A stretch of DNA of 32,750 nt, taken from NCBI RefSeq assembly GCF_017114995.1, contig NZ_JABXKL010000078.1:1-32750 (forward strand). The letters are read 5' to 3'. The stretch comes from Nostoc sp. NMS9 (GTDB lineage: Bacteria > Cyanobacteriota > Cyanobacteriia > Cyanobacteriales > Nostocaceae). Positions 21,736 through 30,468 of the stretch are shown here, in pieces; within the stretch, counting starts at the first letter, position 1; each line of letters begins with the position of its first letter. Both the position numbers and the translations under genes were made by a program. The notes under the pieces are model-generated. The model did not search any database. It had not been told where the DNA came from and worked only from the letters and a program-made list of their open reading frames with translations.

Positions 21736-23574
21736 CTAAATAATCTCCTCTACAGAAAATACTACTCTAAAGCCACAAACCCTCAGCCCACCGTCTGACT
21801 CATTCCAGCTACGACTGGCGCTCCGACAAAGTTCTGCATTGAAACTCCAAGAACCACCGCGTAGCACCCGGCGATTTATATCACCGCCAACTTCCCAAGC
21901 TGTTCCATCTAAGGGTGCGTCATTGTAATTGTTATGCCACGAATCAGCACACCATTCCCAAACTAACCCGTGCATATCGTACAATCCAAAGGCGTTGGCG
22001 ACTTCAAAACTACCGACGTTTGTTGTTTCTTTACGGAATTTGCTTTTTGGTTCCATAGTGCAGCTGACTAACTCAGAGGTAATGGTTTCGCCAAAGTGGA
22101 AGGATGTTGTAGTTCCCGCACGACAAGCATATTCCCATTCAGCCTCACTCGGTAAACGATAGTCGCGTCCAGTTTTTTCTGATAGCCTGAGACAGAATTC
22201 TACAGCCTCATACCAAGATACATTTTCCACTGGTCTATCTAGACCTTTGAATTTTGATGGATGGGGATTTAAAGCTTGTTTGACTTTGGGTAAAGCTGCT
22301 ACTACTCTCCACTGTGCTTGAGTTACGGGAAATTTCCCCATAAAAAATGGTTCAACGGTAACTTGATGTCGTGGACGTTCGTCAGCATCTCCTTCAAACT
22401 CCGGTGAACCCATCATGTAACTACCACAAGGAATTGATACCATTTCTAATGTGACAGACTTACCTAATTCTTCAGCAAAGAAGTTTGCATTACAGTTTAT
22501 GCGGTTTACTTCTCTACCACCTGTGTCTACTGTCACTACGTCAAATTCAAAGGTTTCTAATGGGGGTAATGGTACGATTACTTTTTGTGGTAGCGGCGGT
22601 AATATAGGTTGAGGCATCGAAACAATTTTTAAGGCAACAGGTTCAATGTTCGATGTGGCAAACTTTACATCATTGATGACTTCTACTGCTGTTTGATACC
22701 TTTCACTCGGTAGATGCTTGAGTAATTTATCTAAGATTTTCCCTAAGTCGTCGCTGATAGTAATGTCTTTTTTCTGTAAACGTTCGCGCCACAACCATTT
22801 AGCATTCATGGCATCATAAATAGGGTCATTAATCTGTCCAGAAGCATCCTGCAAAGGCAAACATTGAGTTAAAAGACGCACACAAGTTACGCCCAAAGCA
22901 TACAAATCACTGCCGTGACAAGCAAATCCAGCCATTTGTTCTGTTGGGGCATAGCCAAGGGTATAAATTACCGTAGCTTGTCTTCCTATACTGGTTTGTG
23001 TCACCTGTTTAGCACCGCCAAAGTCAATTAAGACGGGTTTTTCATCACTTGCACGGCGAATGATATTTTCTGGTTTGATATCCCGATGAATAACGTTATG
23101 GGTATGAATGAATTGCAGAACTGGCAATAAATCAGCTAAAAGTTCCCAAATTTGTTGTTCGCCATAAATTTGTTGCTGAACTTCTTGTAAGAGAGTTTTT
23201 CCTTGAATAAATTCTTGTACGAGATATAAGCTAGTACCTTGTTCAAAATAAGCTAGTAGTCTGGGAATTTGGGTATGATTTTCTCCCAGTTCATACAACC
23301 GAAAAGCCTCTTCTTTAAAAAATTCTGCGGCTTTAGTGCGTTGTCCTGTTCCCTGAAACTGCGGGAAAAATTGCTTGATGACGCAAGGGGCGTTTAGTCT
23401 GTCTACATCTTCTGTAGAATATGTTCTACTAAATCCACCTTCACCTAAGAGTCTTAATACGCGGTAACGGTTTCTGAGAAGTTTGCCAAAGTTGCTTTGT
23501 CCGCAACTGACGCAAAATCTATTGCTATCAGAGTTGAATGGATTTGAGCAATTGGGATTTTGGCAGATTTGCAT
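21736..23574 (-). CDS. 4-Cys Ser/Thr protein kinase fused to FGE-sulfatase (SUMF1-like) domain
   Basis: The 612-residue protein has three parts. A zinc-ribbon-like prefix has C4, C9, C21 and C24. A Hanks-type kinase follows: glycine loop GEGGFS (44-49), Lys67 in VIKQF, catalytic loop HRDIKPEN (163-170), DFGGAK (184-189) and an APTEQ activation segment (209-213). After a proline-rich linker (about 315-345) comes a formylglycine-generating-enzyme-like domain from about residue 365: MVSIPCGSYMMGSPEFEGDADERPRH-type start, PVTQAQW, ENVSWYEAVEF, RLPSEAEWEYACRAGT, GLYDMHGLVWEWC, RGGSW and GFRVV. No membrane segment is evident. The kinase likely phosphorylates cytoplasmic partners; the FGE-like domain may bind or modify a protein. 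The KOW-like gene lies directly downstream. Confidence 0.92.
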   Translation of the reverse strand: MQICQNPNCSNPFNSDSNRFCVSCGQSNFGKLLRNRYRVLRLLGEGGFSRTYSTEDVDRLNAPCVIKQFFPQFQGTGQRTKAAEFFKEEAFRLYELGENHTQIPRLLAYFEQGTSLYLVQEFIQGKTLLQEVQQQIYGEQQIWELLADLLPVLQFIHTHNVIHRDIKPENIIRRASDEKPVLIDFGGAKQVTQTSIGRQATVIYTLGYAPTEQMAGFACHGSDLYALGVTCVRLLTQCLPLQDASGQINDPIYDAMNAKWLWRERLQKKDITISDDLGKILDKLLKHLPSERYQTAVEVINDVKFATSNIEPVALKIVSMPQPILPPLPQKVIVPLPPLETFEFDVVTVDTGGREVNRINCNANFFAEELGKSVTLEMVSIPCGSYMMGSPEFEGDADERPRHQVTVEPFFMGKFPVTQAQWRVVAALPKVKQALNPHPSKFKGLDRPVENVSWYEAVEFCLRLSEKTGRDYRLPSEAEWEYACRAGTTTSFHFGETITSELVSCTMEPKSKFRKETTNVGSFEVANAFGLYDMHGLVWEWCADSWHNNYNDAPLDGTAWEVGGDINRRVLRGGSWSFNAELCRSASRSWNESDGGLRVCGFRVVFSVEEII

Positions 23575-23724
23575 AATCAGGGGGAAATAGCATCTTCTCC
23601 AAAGTTAGCCCCAATATTATCTAATTGAAAACAGTTATGTAGAGAAGCGAACACGGAAGTTTATTCATGTGTTTAAAACTATCTTTCACACGAGGGCATA
23701 AGGATGAATAAATTATATTTATTT

Positions 23725-23825
23725 ATACCAATTCAATTAATGATTGCAACACATACTTGGGTTAAGACGCGATGAATCGCGTCTCTACAAATTGTGTATG
23801 TCGCATTCTTTTTTCCAATTGGTAT
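23725..23825. mobile_element. 101-bp MITE-like element containing a second hairpin
   Basis: The ends ataccaatt (23725-23733) and aattggtat (23817-23825) are perfect inverted copies, with weaker symmetry continuing inward (gcaacacatac and gtatgtcgc). In the middle is agacgcga-tgaa-tcgcgtct (23765-23784), the same palindrome as at 6302-6329. The gap 23575-24001 holds no gene. Confidence 0.65.
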
Positions 23826-24001
23826 TACTTATCTATACGATGACGTTGTGTTAGCAGAAAGTATGGCACATTGCCATAATATTGGAGCGTTAGGCTTACC
23901 GTAATGCACCCTAAATTTTAATATAGCTGTTGTTCACTATCTAAAAAAGTTCACGAAGAACGAAATCACCTACCTATAACTTTTATTGCCAATTGCGACT
24001 C

Positions 24002-24835
24002 TTATTTAAAAGTTTTATTCTCTCCAGAAACGCGAATTAATTCAGCTACAAGGGCAACGATCGCAGATACTAAAATTAACATTACACTCAGCGCGTTAAT
24101 ATCAGGTTTAACTCCGGTTCTAATGCGGCTAAAAATTTCCATTGGCAGGGTGTTATAACCGCTACCAGCAGTAAAACTGGCAATGAGAAAGTCATCTAAG
24201 CTGAGGACAAAAGCCAAGAGACAACCAGCGACAATCCCAGGCATTAATTGAGGTAACAATACTTTAATGAAAGCTTGGGTTGGTGTAGCGCCTAAATCTA
24301 GTGCTGCTTCTTCTAAGTGTGGGTCTAAATTAGTCAGTCGGGAAGCTACCACAAGTCCAACGTAGGCGAGACAAAACACGACATGGGCTGCAACTATTGT
24401 CCACAAACTCAAAGGGATTGCAAAGGCTGCTAGACATACTAGGGTCGCCACTGCGATCGCAATATCGGGAATAATCAATGGTAGGTAAGCAATACCACGA
24501 TACAATTTCTTACCAGGAAATTCGTAACGCGCCAACCCAACCGCCATCAAGGTTCCCAGCACTGCTGAAATTGCTACGGCACAACCTGCAACTATCATAC
24601 TGTTTTGCAAAGCCGATAAAATGCGATCGTCACTGAACAACTTGCGATACCAATCGAAAGTGAATCCTTGCCAAGTTGCACTGTAGGGCGACTGATTGAA
24701 GCTATAAAAGCCAAGCACCAGTATAGGCAGGTACATGAACACAAACATCAGAACTGAGAAAACCGCCTGCCATGAGACACGCGGTTTTTTGAGAGAGGGA
24801 GAGATATTCACGTTTATATATGTTATTGATAGCAA
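24002..24835 (-). CDS. Spermidine/putrescine-type ABC transporter permease (PotC-like)
   Basis: The 277-residue inner-membrane protein has about six membrane segments, an early MYLPILVLGFYSFN motif typical of PotC, and the cytoplasmic EAA loop EEAALDLGATPTQAF (about 186-200) that contacts the ATPase. The C-terminal part contains the LSLDDFLIASF motif, also typical of PotC. It would form the channel for polyamine uptake with PotB, PotA and PotD, none of which is in the window. Its upstream side is 860 bp without genes and the next gene downstream is an unrelated kinase, so it is an orphan here. The first dozen residues are less conserved. Confidence 0.9.
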   Translation of the reverse strand: MLSITYINVNISPSLKKPRVSWQAVFSVLMFVFMYLPILVLGFYSFNQSPYSATWQGFTFDWYRKLFSDDRILSALQNSMIVAGCAVAISAVLGTLMAVGLARYEFPGKKLYRGIAYLPLIIPDIAIAVATLVCLAAFAIPLSLWTIVAAHVVFCLAYVGLVVASRLTNLDPHLEEAALDLGATPTQAFIKVLLPQLMPGIVAGCLLAFVLSLDDFLIASFTAGSGYNTLPMEIFSRIRTGVKPDINALSVMLILVSAIVALVAELIRVSGENKTFK

Positions 24836-24947
24836 TACAAAATATCATATTTTATGCAATCAGTCAATGATTTAACTATCTTCTCTCCCTTTTGACTCGT
24901 GGAGAATCCAATAGCATCTCAATTAATCAGACAAGTTGCTCAAAGCG

Positions 24948-25060
24948 ACTAGTACCGCAAGGCGGAATTCAAAATTCAAAATTCAAAATTCAAAATGAAT
25001 ACAGCGTAAGCGTTTCGTTAATTTGGAATGGGTGGTTTATTTACGCCGTGCTGTACTAGT
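24948..25060. mobile_element. 113-bp MITE-like element carrying a heptamer repeat
   Basis: The 20-bp ends 24948-24967 and 25041-25060 are inverted copies at 17 of 20 positions (actagtac...; ...gtactagt). Inside the left end is (attcaaa)4 at 24967-24994, a heptanucleotide tandem repeat. There is no coding frame. Confidence 0.72.
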
Positions 25061-25105
25061 TATAAGGTAGGTAAACTTCCACCCATAATAGACATCTGCT
25101 GAAAA

Positions 25106-25130
25106 AGAGACGTAGTACTGCTACGTCTCT
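25106..25130. repeat. Hairpin with perfect 10-bp stem
   Basis: The stem agagacgtag / ctacgtctct encloses a tactg loop. It is similar in type to the gagacgcga palindromes at 6302 and 23765 (shared gagacg and cgtctc ends), which suggests one repeat family. Confidence 0.8.
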
Positions 25131-25687
25131 ACAAGGGTTCTGGATAACGCATATTTAATTTCTGAAGATGTCTAATAGTTAATTGTTACCTTTAAGAACT
25201 TGGATAGAACTTATAAGAAAAATTCTGCTTCTAATTTCCAACTACCTACTTTACCAAAATCTCTCCTTTGGGCGACTCTAAATTCTTCTTGAGAGTACGG
25301 AAAGCCGCCTAAAAAGTGACTACACGATTTATTCTTTAATTAATTTTTGTAAATTAGATAATTGATAGGCAATAAAAGAGTTTTTCTGCCTATTATCAGC
25401 ATTTATCTGGGATTTTGACTATTTTAGGAAATCCCTGTTTGCCAAAAACATTTATATTTAACATTCTACTCAACTACCAAGAATTAATAAAATAGAATGT
25501 ATTTACCTCTTTAGGAGTGGGTAATTTCCGTACTAGGATAGACAAAGAATATAGAAGTAACAGCGTAAGATTTGAAAGAGATTCTTAATAAGTTTAGTAT
25601 CTGAAGTTACTTTCTGATGCAAAGTGAATCAATTACAAGCACTAAAACAACAGAAATAAAAAACTTCTAATTCAAGTTTTATTTTTT

Positions 25688-25693
25688 AGGAGG
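25688..25693 (+). promoter_or_regulatory. Strong Shine-Dalgarno site aggagg
   Basis: AGGAGG lies 3 nt before the ATG at 25697 and 6 nt before the in-frame ATG at 25700. The second spacing is the better one, so initiation probably occurs at 25700. Confidence 0.75.
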
Positions 25694-25699
25694 TTTATG

Positions 25700-26776
25700 A
25701 TGCGAATTGCTCAAATAGCTCCACTGTGGGAAAGAGTTCCACCTCCAGCTTATGGTGGCGTAGAGTTAGTAGTGGGGTTACTGACCGATGAATTAGTCCG
25801 ACGGGGACACGAAGTAACTTTATTTGCATCGGGAGATTCTATTAGTCTGGGAACGTTAACGTCAGTTCATCCCCGTGCCCTTAGACTCGATCATACTATC
25901 AAAGATTACGGCATCTACGAGATGCTAAATATCGCTTCGGTGTATGAACGTGCAGAAGAGTTTGATATTATTCACTCTCATATTGGACATGGGGCGCTGG
26001 CTTACGCAAATCTTGTCAAAACCCCTACGGTTCACACGTTGCACGGTACTTTTAACCCTGACAACGAAAAGATGTTTAGTTTTGGTAAAAAACAACCCTA
26101 CGTCAATATTTCCAATTCACAACGAGAACCAAGGTTAGGGTTAAACTCTATAGCGACGGTTTACAACGGGATTGATGTCAGCAGTTATGAGTTTCACTCC
26201 CAACCAGAACATCCTCCTTACTTGGCGTTTTTAGGTCGAATATCTCCTGAAAAGGGAGCGCATTTAGCCATAGAAATTGCAAAACTTGCTGGTTGGCATT
26301 TAAAAATGGCAGGTAAAATAGATGTCGTTGATGTGGAATACTTTGAAAAGGAAATTAAACCACATATTGACGGAGAGCAAATTGAGTATCTGGGTGAAGC
26401 CAACCATGCTCAAAAAAATGCCCTGATGGGTGGTGCAGTAGCAACTCTGTTCCCCATCACTTGGCGGGAACCCTTTGGATTGGTGATGATTGAGTCAATG
26501 GCTTCAGGTACGCCAGTGATTGCAATGAAATTGGGGTCTACTGAGGAGGTCATTTCCCACGGTAAGACGGGTTTCCTCTGCAATAATATTCAAGAGTGCA
26601 TTAGTGCCATTGATCGCATCGTAGAGTTAGACCGTTATGCTTGTCGTCAGTATGTTGAAAACCTTTTCAGCGTTAAGCACATGACTGATGGCTATGAGGC
26701 GGTTTATCAACAAATAATCGCAGAACGATTTTCTCAGAATGGGCATTTCCGCAGTTTGGTTGATTTAGCTAGCTAG
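25700..26776 (+). CDS. Glycosyltransferase family 4 protein
   Basis: From the second ATG the protein has 358 residues (359 from 25697). It is a GT-B fold retaining glycosyltransferase: the N-terminal glycine-rich loop PPAYGGVELVVGLL (about 15-28), the DIIHSHIGHGAL segment, the GRISPEKGAHLAIEIAK hinge sequence that begins the donor domain, and the EPFGLVMIESMASGTPVIA signature with the E-x7-E pair for nucleotide-sugar binding. It transfers a sugar from an NDP-sugar to a lipid, polysaccharide or small acceptor. It is monocistronic: a long leader lies upstream and a hairpin terminator downstream. Confidence 0.9.
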   Translation: MRIAQIAPLWERVPPPAYGGVELVVGLLTDELVRRGHEVTLFASGDSISLGTLTSVHPRALRLDHTIKDYGIYEMLNIASVYERAEEFDIIHSHIGHGALAYANLVKTPTVHTLHGTFNPDNEKMFSFGKKQPYVNISNSQREPRLGLNSIATVYNGIDVSSYEFHSQPEHPPYLAFLGRISPEKGAHLAIEIAKLAGWHLKMAGKIDVVDVEYFEKEIKPHIDGEQIEYLGEANHAQKNALMGGAVATLFPITWREPFGLVMIESMASGTPVIAMKLGSTEEVISHGKTGFLCNNIQECISAIDRIVELDRYACRQYVENLFSVKHMTDGYEAVYQQIIAERFSQNGHFRSLVDLAS

Positions 26777-26786
26777 CGATCGCATT

Positions 26787-26807
26787 CATGTAATCTTACA
26801 TGTTTTT
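26787..26807 (+). terminator. Hairpin followed by T5
   Basis: The sequence catgta-atct-tacatg (26787-26802) is directly followed by ttttt (26803-26807), 11 bp after the glycosyltransferase stop. The stem is short and AT-rich, but the arrangement is that of an intrinsic terminator. Confidence 0.55.
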
Positions 26808-26830
26808 AACTAATTAGAATACAGACCATC

Positions 26831-26856
26831 GTAGGGATGCACATCTGTGCCCCTAC
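26831..26856. repeat. Imperfect palindrome, gtaggggcac-type interspersed repeat
   Basis: The sequence gtagggatgcacatctgtgc then ccctac folds back on itself with mismatches. Its core resembles the tgtgcccctac arm found in the repeats at 3265-3502. It overlaps the last codon of the convergent lipoprotein gene and supplies its stop codon. Confidence 0.65.
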
Positions 26857-28484
26857 CAAGTTACGCGATTATCCCATTTTCCCAACATCTTAGCACTCAC
26901 TCCTGAAACTCGTTCTAAGTCTTGTAAAGATGTAAATTGTTGCTGTTGACGACTAATAATTATTCGCTGTGCTAATTTTTTACCCACGTCAGGAAGAGTT
27001 GCTAATTCTTCTAAACTTGCGGTGTTGATATCTACTTTTTGAATTGCTTGTAACTCAGTTGATGAAAAAGTTTTTATTTGAGGACACCGTGTTTGTTCTA
27101 ATTTAATCTTTTCTTGAATTGCTGGTGGTAAACCGGGTTTAACTTTGGTATAAAGACGAGCAAATTCTCGCACATAATGGGCAGCAACTATCGGATTTTC
27201 AATCACTACAAGCGTTTCATCGTTACCATTATTAGCAGCGTTTGACCAATTATGAGAACCTGTAATTACTGTTTGACTATCAATTACACCAAATTTGTGA
27301 TGCAATAAATCACCTTTGGGTAACACAGGTACACCTACGCTAGTAATTGGATTTGACCAAGGATGGTTGTCGACTTCATATTTACATTTGTTACTGAGAG
27401 CAACCCCCATCATATCTAAGGCTTCGCTGTAAGAACGGTAGGCGAATTGTGGTTCAATTAAAGCGCGAATTTGCACACTTTGTTGATGGCGTTTTTCTAA
27501 AATATTAGCAAGAGGCTGTTCAGAAAAAACAAATAACGCTATATCAATAGATTTGGTTGCTGAATCTAAAGTTTTACCAATTAAACCATTACTACTGTTA
27601 CTCCAAGGTTGAGTTGGAGAAGTGGGCGAAAATTGCACAGTGATTTTGGTGTTACCTAAAGTTATTTGTTTAGGTAAACGCATTGGTTTTTCCAAACCAA
27701 ATCGACTATCTGGTTGACCTCCTGGGCCATCGCCCCACATAATATTAAACTCTTCTGTAAATAAAGATGCTAATTCTGGGCTGTCAATCTGCAATAAATT
27801 ATTGGCATTTCCTAAACTGCTGGGATTTGTAAAATCACCAGAAGTATCACTTAATGTAAAGTTGGCTGAAGTGATAATTACAAGGCGATTGTCTACAATC
27901 ACAAATTTGTGATGCATCAAACTGCTACCAGATGAACCATCTGCTTGATCATCTATCCAAGGAATTTTGGCATTCTGCAAAATTATTAAAGCATCTCTTT
28001 GATTGATTTCCGCTGGACTGAGTTGATGATCATGGTTAATATCGATAAATTGACGAAATTCGTTGTAGCGTTCTTGTTCTCTTTTATCTAACTTACCGAC
28101 TTCAGCAGATGTTAAGCTACTCCAAGGTCGGCTATAGGTATTTTCTAAAATTATCCTGACTTTTACTCCAGCTTTTTGTTTATCAACCAGTGCTTGGGCA
28201 ACTTTGGGTAAACGTAATTCTTGCACCGCCACATCTACTGTAGATTTAGCCTGGGTAATAGCATCGGCAATCTGTTTTTCTAAATCATCCCCCAGACGAG
28301 TTTGCTGACGGTAAGCTTCTTTATATTCTGAAGACTCAGAATGGTTAAAGTAAACTTGAACTAACGGATCTTGCGCTAAAGGTGCTGGACGCTGATTGAA
28401 AGACTGGACTCGTTGACAACCAGCGAGGGAGAATATCAGTAAAAAGATATATAAAAAATATCTTTGTCTAGAGAGAAGTTGCAC
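26853..28484 (-). CDS. Phospholipase D-like lipoprotein with EF-hand-like loop and ComEA-type HhH tail
   Basis: The 543-residue protein starts with a lipoprotein signal (FLLIFSLAGC, lipobox Cys23), so it is probably membrane-anchored outside the cytoplasm. Two HxKx4D motifs form a complete PLD active site: HHKFVIVD at 191-198 and HHKFGVID at 395-402, each followed by TSANF or GSHNWS. Inside the first PLD half, residues 148-159 (DINHDHQLSPAE) match a DxNxDxxxSxxE calcium-binding loop. The last 60 residues (VDINTASLEELATLPDVGKK) are a ComEA-like helix-hairpin-helix that binds DNA. A secreted nuclease or phosphodiesterase acting on DNA is the natural reading, calcium-modulated by inference. It is transcribed divergently from the cysteine desulfurase gene. 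Confidence 0.92.
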   Translation of the reverse strand: MQLLSRQRYFLYIFLLIFSLAGCQRVQSFNQRPAPLAQDPLVQVYFNHSESSEYKEAYRQQTRLGDDLEKQIADAITQAKSTVDVAVQELRLPKVAQALVDKQKAGVKVRIILENTYSRPWSSLTSAEVGKLDKREQERYNEFRQFIDINHDHQLSPAEINQRDALIILQNAKIPWIDDQADGSSGSSLMHHKFVIVDNRLVIITSANFTLSDTSGDFTNPSSLGNANNLLQIDSPELASLFTEEFNIMWGDGPGGQPDSRFGLEKPMRLPKQITLGNTKITVQFSPTSPTQPWSNSSNGLIGKTLDSATKSIDIALFVFSEQPLANILEKRHQQSVQIRALIEPQFAYRSYSEALDMMGVALSNKCKYEVDNHPWSNPITSVGVPVLPKGDLLHHKFGVIDSQTVITGSHNWSNAANNGNDETLVVIENPIVAAHYVREFARLYTKVKPGLPPAIQEKIKLEQTRCPQIKTFSSTELQAIQKVDINTASLEELATLPDVGKKLAQRIIISRQQQQFTSLQDLERVSGVSAKMLGKWDNRVTW

Positions 28485-28701
28485 TGTAATCTGCTAAAAG
28501 TGGATTGGGAGTGGATATATTTATCATTCCCAAAATTTTATGTTCTGAATTAAGTAGAAAAATAACTTTCCAAGTAAAGGGAAAAATCCACTACTAGATG
28601 TAAAATTACAGATATTTTTTCAGGATTTGTCCACTAAAACTGTATATGCTGGCAAGATCAACAGCCTACTACCACCGTGTGTTCTCCCTATTATCGGTTA
28701 T

Positions 28702-29871
28702 ATGCAAATTTATCTAGATTACAGCGCCACAACACCCACTCGAAAAGAAGCGATCGCAGTTATGCAAACAATCCTCACTCAACAGTGGGGCAATCCTTCC
28801 AGCTTACATGAGTGGGGACAACGGGCAGCAACGGTTGTAGAACAAGCCAGAGTCCAAGTTGCTGGTTTAATTAACGCCGCTACTCCTGAATCGATCGTTT
28901 TTACCTCTGGTGGCACTGAGGCAGATAATTTGGCAATTATGGGTGTGGCTCGGTTGTATGCTGTTCCTCAACATCTAATTATTTCCAGCGTTGAGCATTC
29001 TGCAATTTCTGAGACAGCACGGTTTCTAGAAATGTGGGGTTGGGAAGTTACGCGCTTGTCTGTAGATTTGAAAGGCAGAGTCAATCCCTTGGATTTAAAG
29101 GCGGCGTTGCGACATAACACAGCCTTAGTTTCTATAATTTACGGTCAAAGTGAAATTGGGACAGTGCAACCGATCGCAGAACTGGGTAAGATAGTGCGAT
29201 CGCATGGTGCTCTGTTCCACACAGATGCAGTGCAAGTTGCAGGACGCTTACCCATAGATGTGCAACAACTACCTGTAGACTTACTTAGCCTTTCCAGTCA
29301 TAAAATATATGGGCCGCAAGGTGCAGGGGCGTTGTATGTGCGTCCTGGTGTGGAATTGATGCCTTTACTAGGTGGTGGTGGACAAGAAATGGGATTGCGT
29401 TCTGGTACACAAGCAGTACCAATAATTGCCGGGTTTGGTGTCGCAGCAGAATTAGCAGCCGAAGAATTGGCTACAGAAACACCACGGTTAATTGAGTTAC
29501 GCGATCGCGCTTTTGCTCAATTAGCTGAAATTCCTGGTTTAATCCCTACAGGGGATACTTGCGATCGTTTGCCTCACCATATCAGTATGTGCCTAGAAAA
29601 CGCCGACGGCGAAAAACTCAGCGGTAAAACCTTGGTACGACAGCTAAACCTTGCTGGCATCGGCATCAGTGCTGGTGCTGCTTGTCATAGTGGTAAACTT
29701 AGCCCTAGCCCGATATTGTTAGCGATGGGTTATTCCGAAAAAGCTGCATTGGGCGGAATTCGCATCACATTGGGGCGTGATACTACCGAAGCTGATATCG
29801 ATTGGACGGTAATGGTGTTGAAGCAAGTTTTGCAAAGGCTGACACCGGATTTATCTTTAGTTAAACGTTGA
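28702..29871 (+). CDS. Cysteine desulfurase family protein (NifS/IscS-like)
   Basis: The start at 28702 gives 389 residues beginning MQIYLDYSATTPTRKEA, as in the family; an upstream in-frame ATG or alternative start at 28627 would add 25 unmatched residues. This PLP enzyme takes sulfur from cysteine for Fe-S cluster or thio-cofactor synthesis. Visible residues are the FTSGGTEADN motif (67-76), His99 stacking on PLP, Asp175, the PLP Lys201 in SSHKIYGPQG, and the catalytic Cys328 in the loop GISAGAACHSG, followed by ALGGIRITLG. No iscU, sufE or nif gene is nearby, so the sulfur acceptor is unknown. A small gene follows after 46 bp. Confidence 0.93.
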   Translation: MQIYLDYSATTPTRKEAIAVMQTILTQQWGNPSSLHEWGQRAATVVEQARVQVAGLINAATPESIVFTSGGTEADNLAIMGVARLYAVPQHLIISSVEHSAISETARFLEMWGWEVTRLSVDLKGRVNPLDLKAALRHNTALVSIIYGQSEIGTVQPIAELGKIVRSHGALFHTDAVQVAGRLPIDVQQLPVDLLSLSSHKIYGPQGAGALYVRPGVELMPLLGGGGQEMGLRSGTQAVPIIAGFGVAAELAAEELATETPRLIELRDRAFAQLAEIPGLIPTGDTCDRLPHHISMCLENADGEKLSGKTLVRQLNLAGIGISAGAACHSGKLSPSPILLAMGYSEKAALGGIRITLGRDTTEADIDWTVMVLKQVLQRLTPDLSLVKR

Positions 29872-29917
29872 TCGCTCATCTTAAAATTTAGATACAGCAT
29901 TTGTCGGAGTGTTTTCT

Positions 29918-30082
29918 ATGTCCCTGCAAGATGTTCCAACCCAACCACCTGAGCGATCGCGCATCATCAAGCAGATGAAAGCTTTATTGAAGACCGAACA
30001 GCCAGCGCTGACCGATAAACAGGTGGAATCCATGCTAAAAGAACGTCGGTTGGAGAAGTATCTTTGTTATCTCAAAGCCTAA
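29918..30082 (+). CDS. Small hypothetical protein, 54 residues
   Basis: The ATG at 29918 opens a 54-residue frame ending TAA at 30080-30082. The product is charged and probably helical: it begins MSLQDVPTQPPERSRIIKQM, with later segments TDKQVESMLKERRLEKYL. A HIP1 octamer lies inside it. Codon use is normal for the neighbourhood and it follows the cysteine desulfurase by 46 bp on the same strand, so it may be co-transcribed. I do not recognise a named family. A CGGAG sequence at about 29905-29909 could serve as ribosome site. Confidence 0.6.
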   Translation: MSLQDVPTQPPERSRIIKQMKALLKTEQPALTDKQVESMLKERRLEKYLCYLKA

Positions 30083-30240
30083 ATGTCCTCACGATATAAT
30101 TGAAGCAAAAGAGATTAGCTCAGGTAAAATTGCGATTAATTCATGGATCGAAAATATGAATGGCTTCTTAAACTATCTTTGAATTAAGTCGATCATCTAT
30201 TTGGTACGATTGCCATTCTTATAAGAAGGACAAAAACATC

Positions 30241-30468
30241 ATGAACACTGCTAAACTCACCACTGATGGCACTCACCAAATGGTTATTTTGGCCGAAGAC
30301 TTTCAACTTGCTGGTACTGAAGTTTATATCAAAAAAATTGGTAACGCCATTGTCCTCATTGCCAAAGATAATCCCTGGCAATCCCTGATCGACAGTCTAG
30401 ACAATTTCTCTGATGATTTCATGACTACCAGAGATCAGGCACTCCTCGACACCAGAGAGAGCTTTTAA
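30241..30468 (+). CDS. vapB: VapB-family antitoxin (AbrB/SpoVT-like)
   Basis: The 75-residue protein has the AbrB-like swapped-hairpin segment (MNTAKLTTDGTHQMVILAEDF...GTEVYIKKIGNAIVLI in broken form) and a C-terminal toxin-binding tail NPWQSLIDSLDNFSDDFM. AAGGA upstream supports the start. It binds DNA at its own promoter and wraps around VapC. Its stop codon is directly followed by the vapC ATG, the usual toxin-antitoxin layout. The gene looks intact although its partner toxin is split. Confidence 0.88.
   Translation: MNTAKLTTDGTHQMVILAEDFQLAGTEVYIKKIGNAIVLIAKDNPWQSLIDSLDNFSDDFMTTRDQALLDTRESF

Larger units (their letters stand above)
24836..25696. other. Long non-coding intergenic region
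   Basis: I see no gene in these 861 bp between divergently oriented potC-like and glycosyltransferase genes. It holds an inverted-repeat element (24948-25060), a hairpin (25106-25130) and a weak inverted pair, acattcta (25461-25468) with tagaatgt (25493-25500). The remainder is AT-rich. It must contain the promoters of both flanking genes, but no convincing boxes were identified. Confidence 0.7.

Noticed and set aside
28485..28701. Possible regulatory sites between the lipoprotein and cysteine desulfurase genes
   Set aside because: No palindrome or convincing promoter box stood out in the divergent spacer.
30083..30240. Possible gene between the 54-residue protein and vapB
   Set aside because: A short frame reading CPHDIIEAKEISSGKIAINS lies here without a start codon or ribosome site and matches nothing I recognise.
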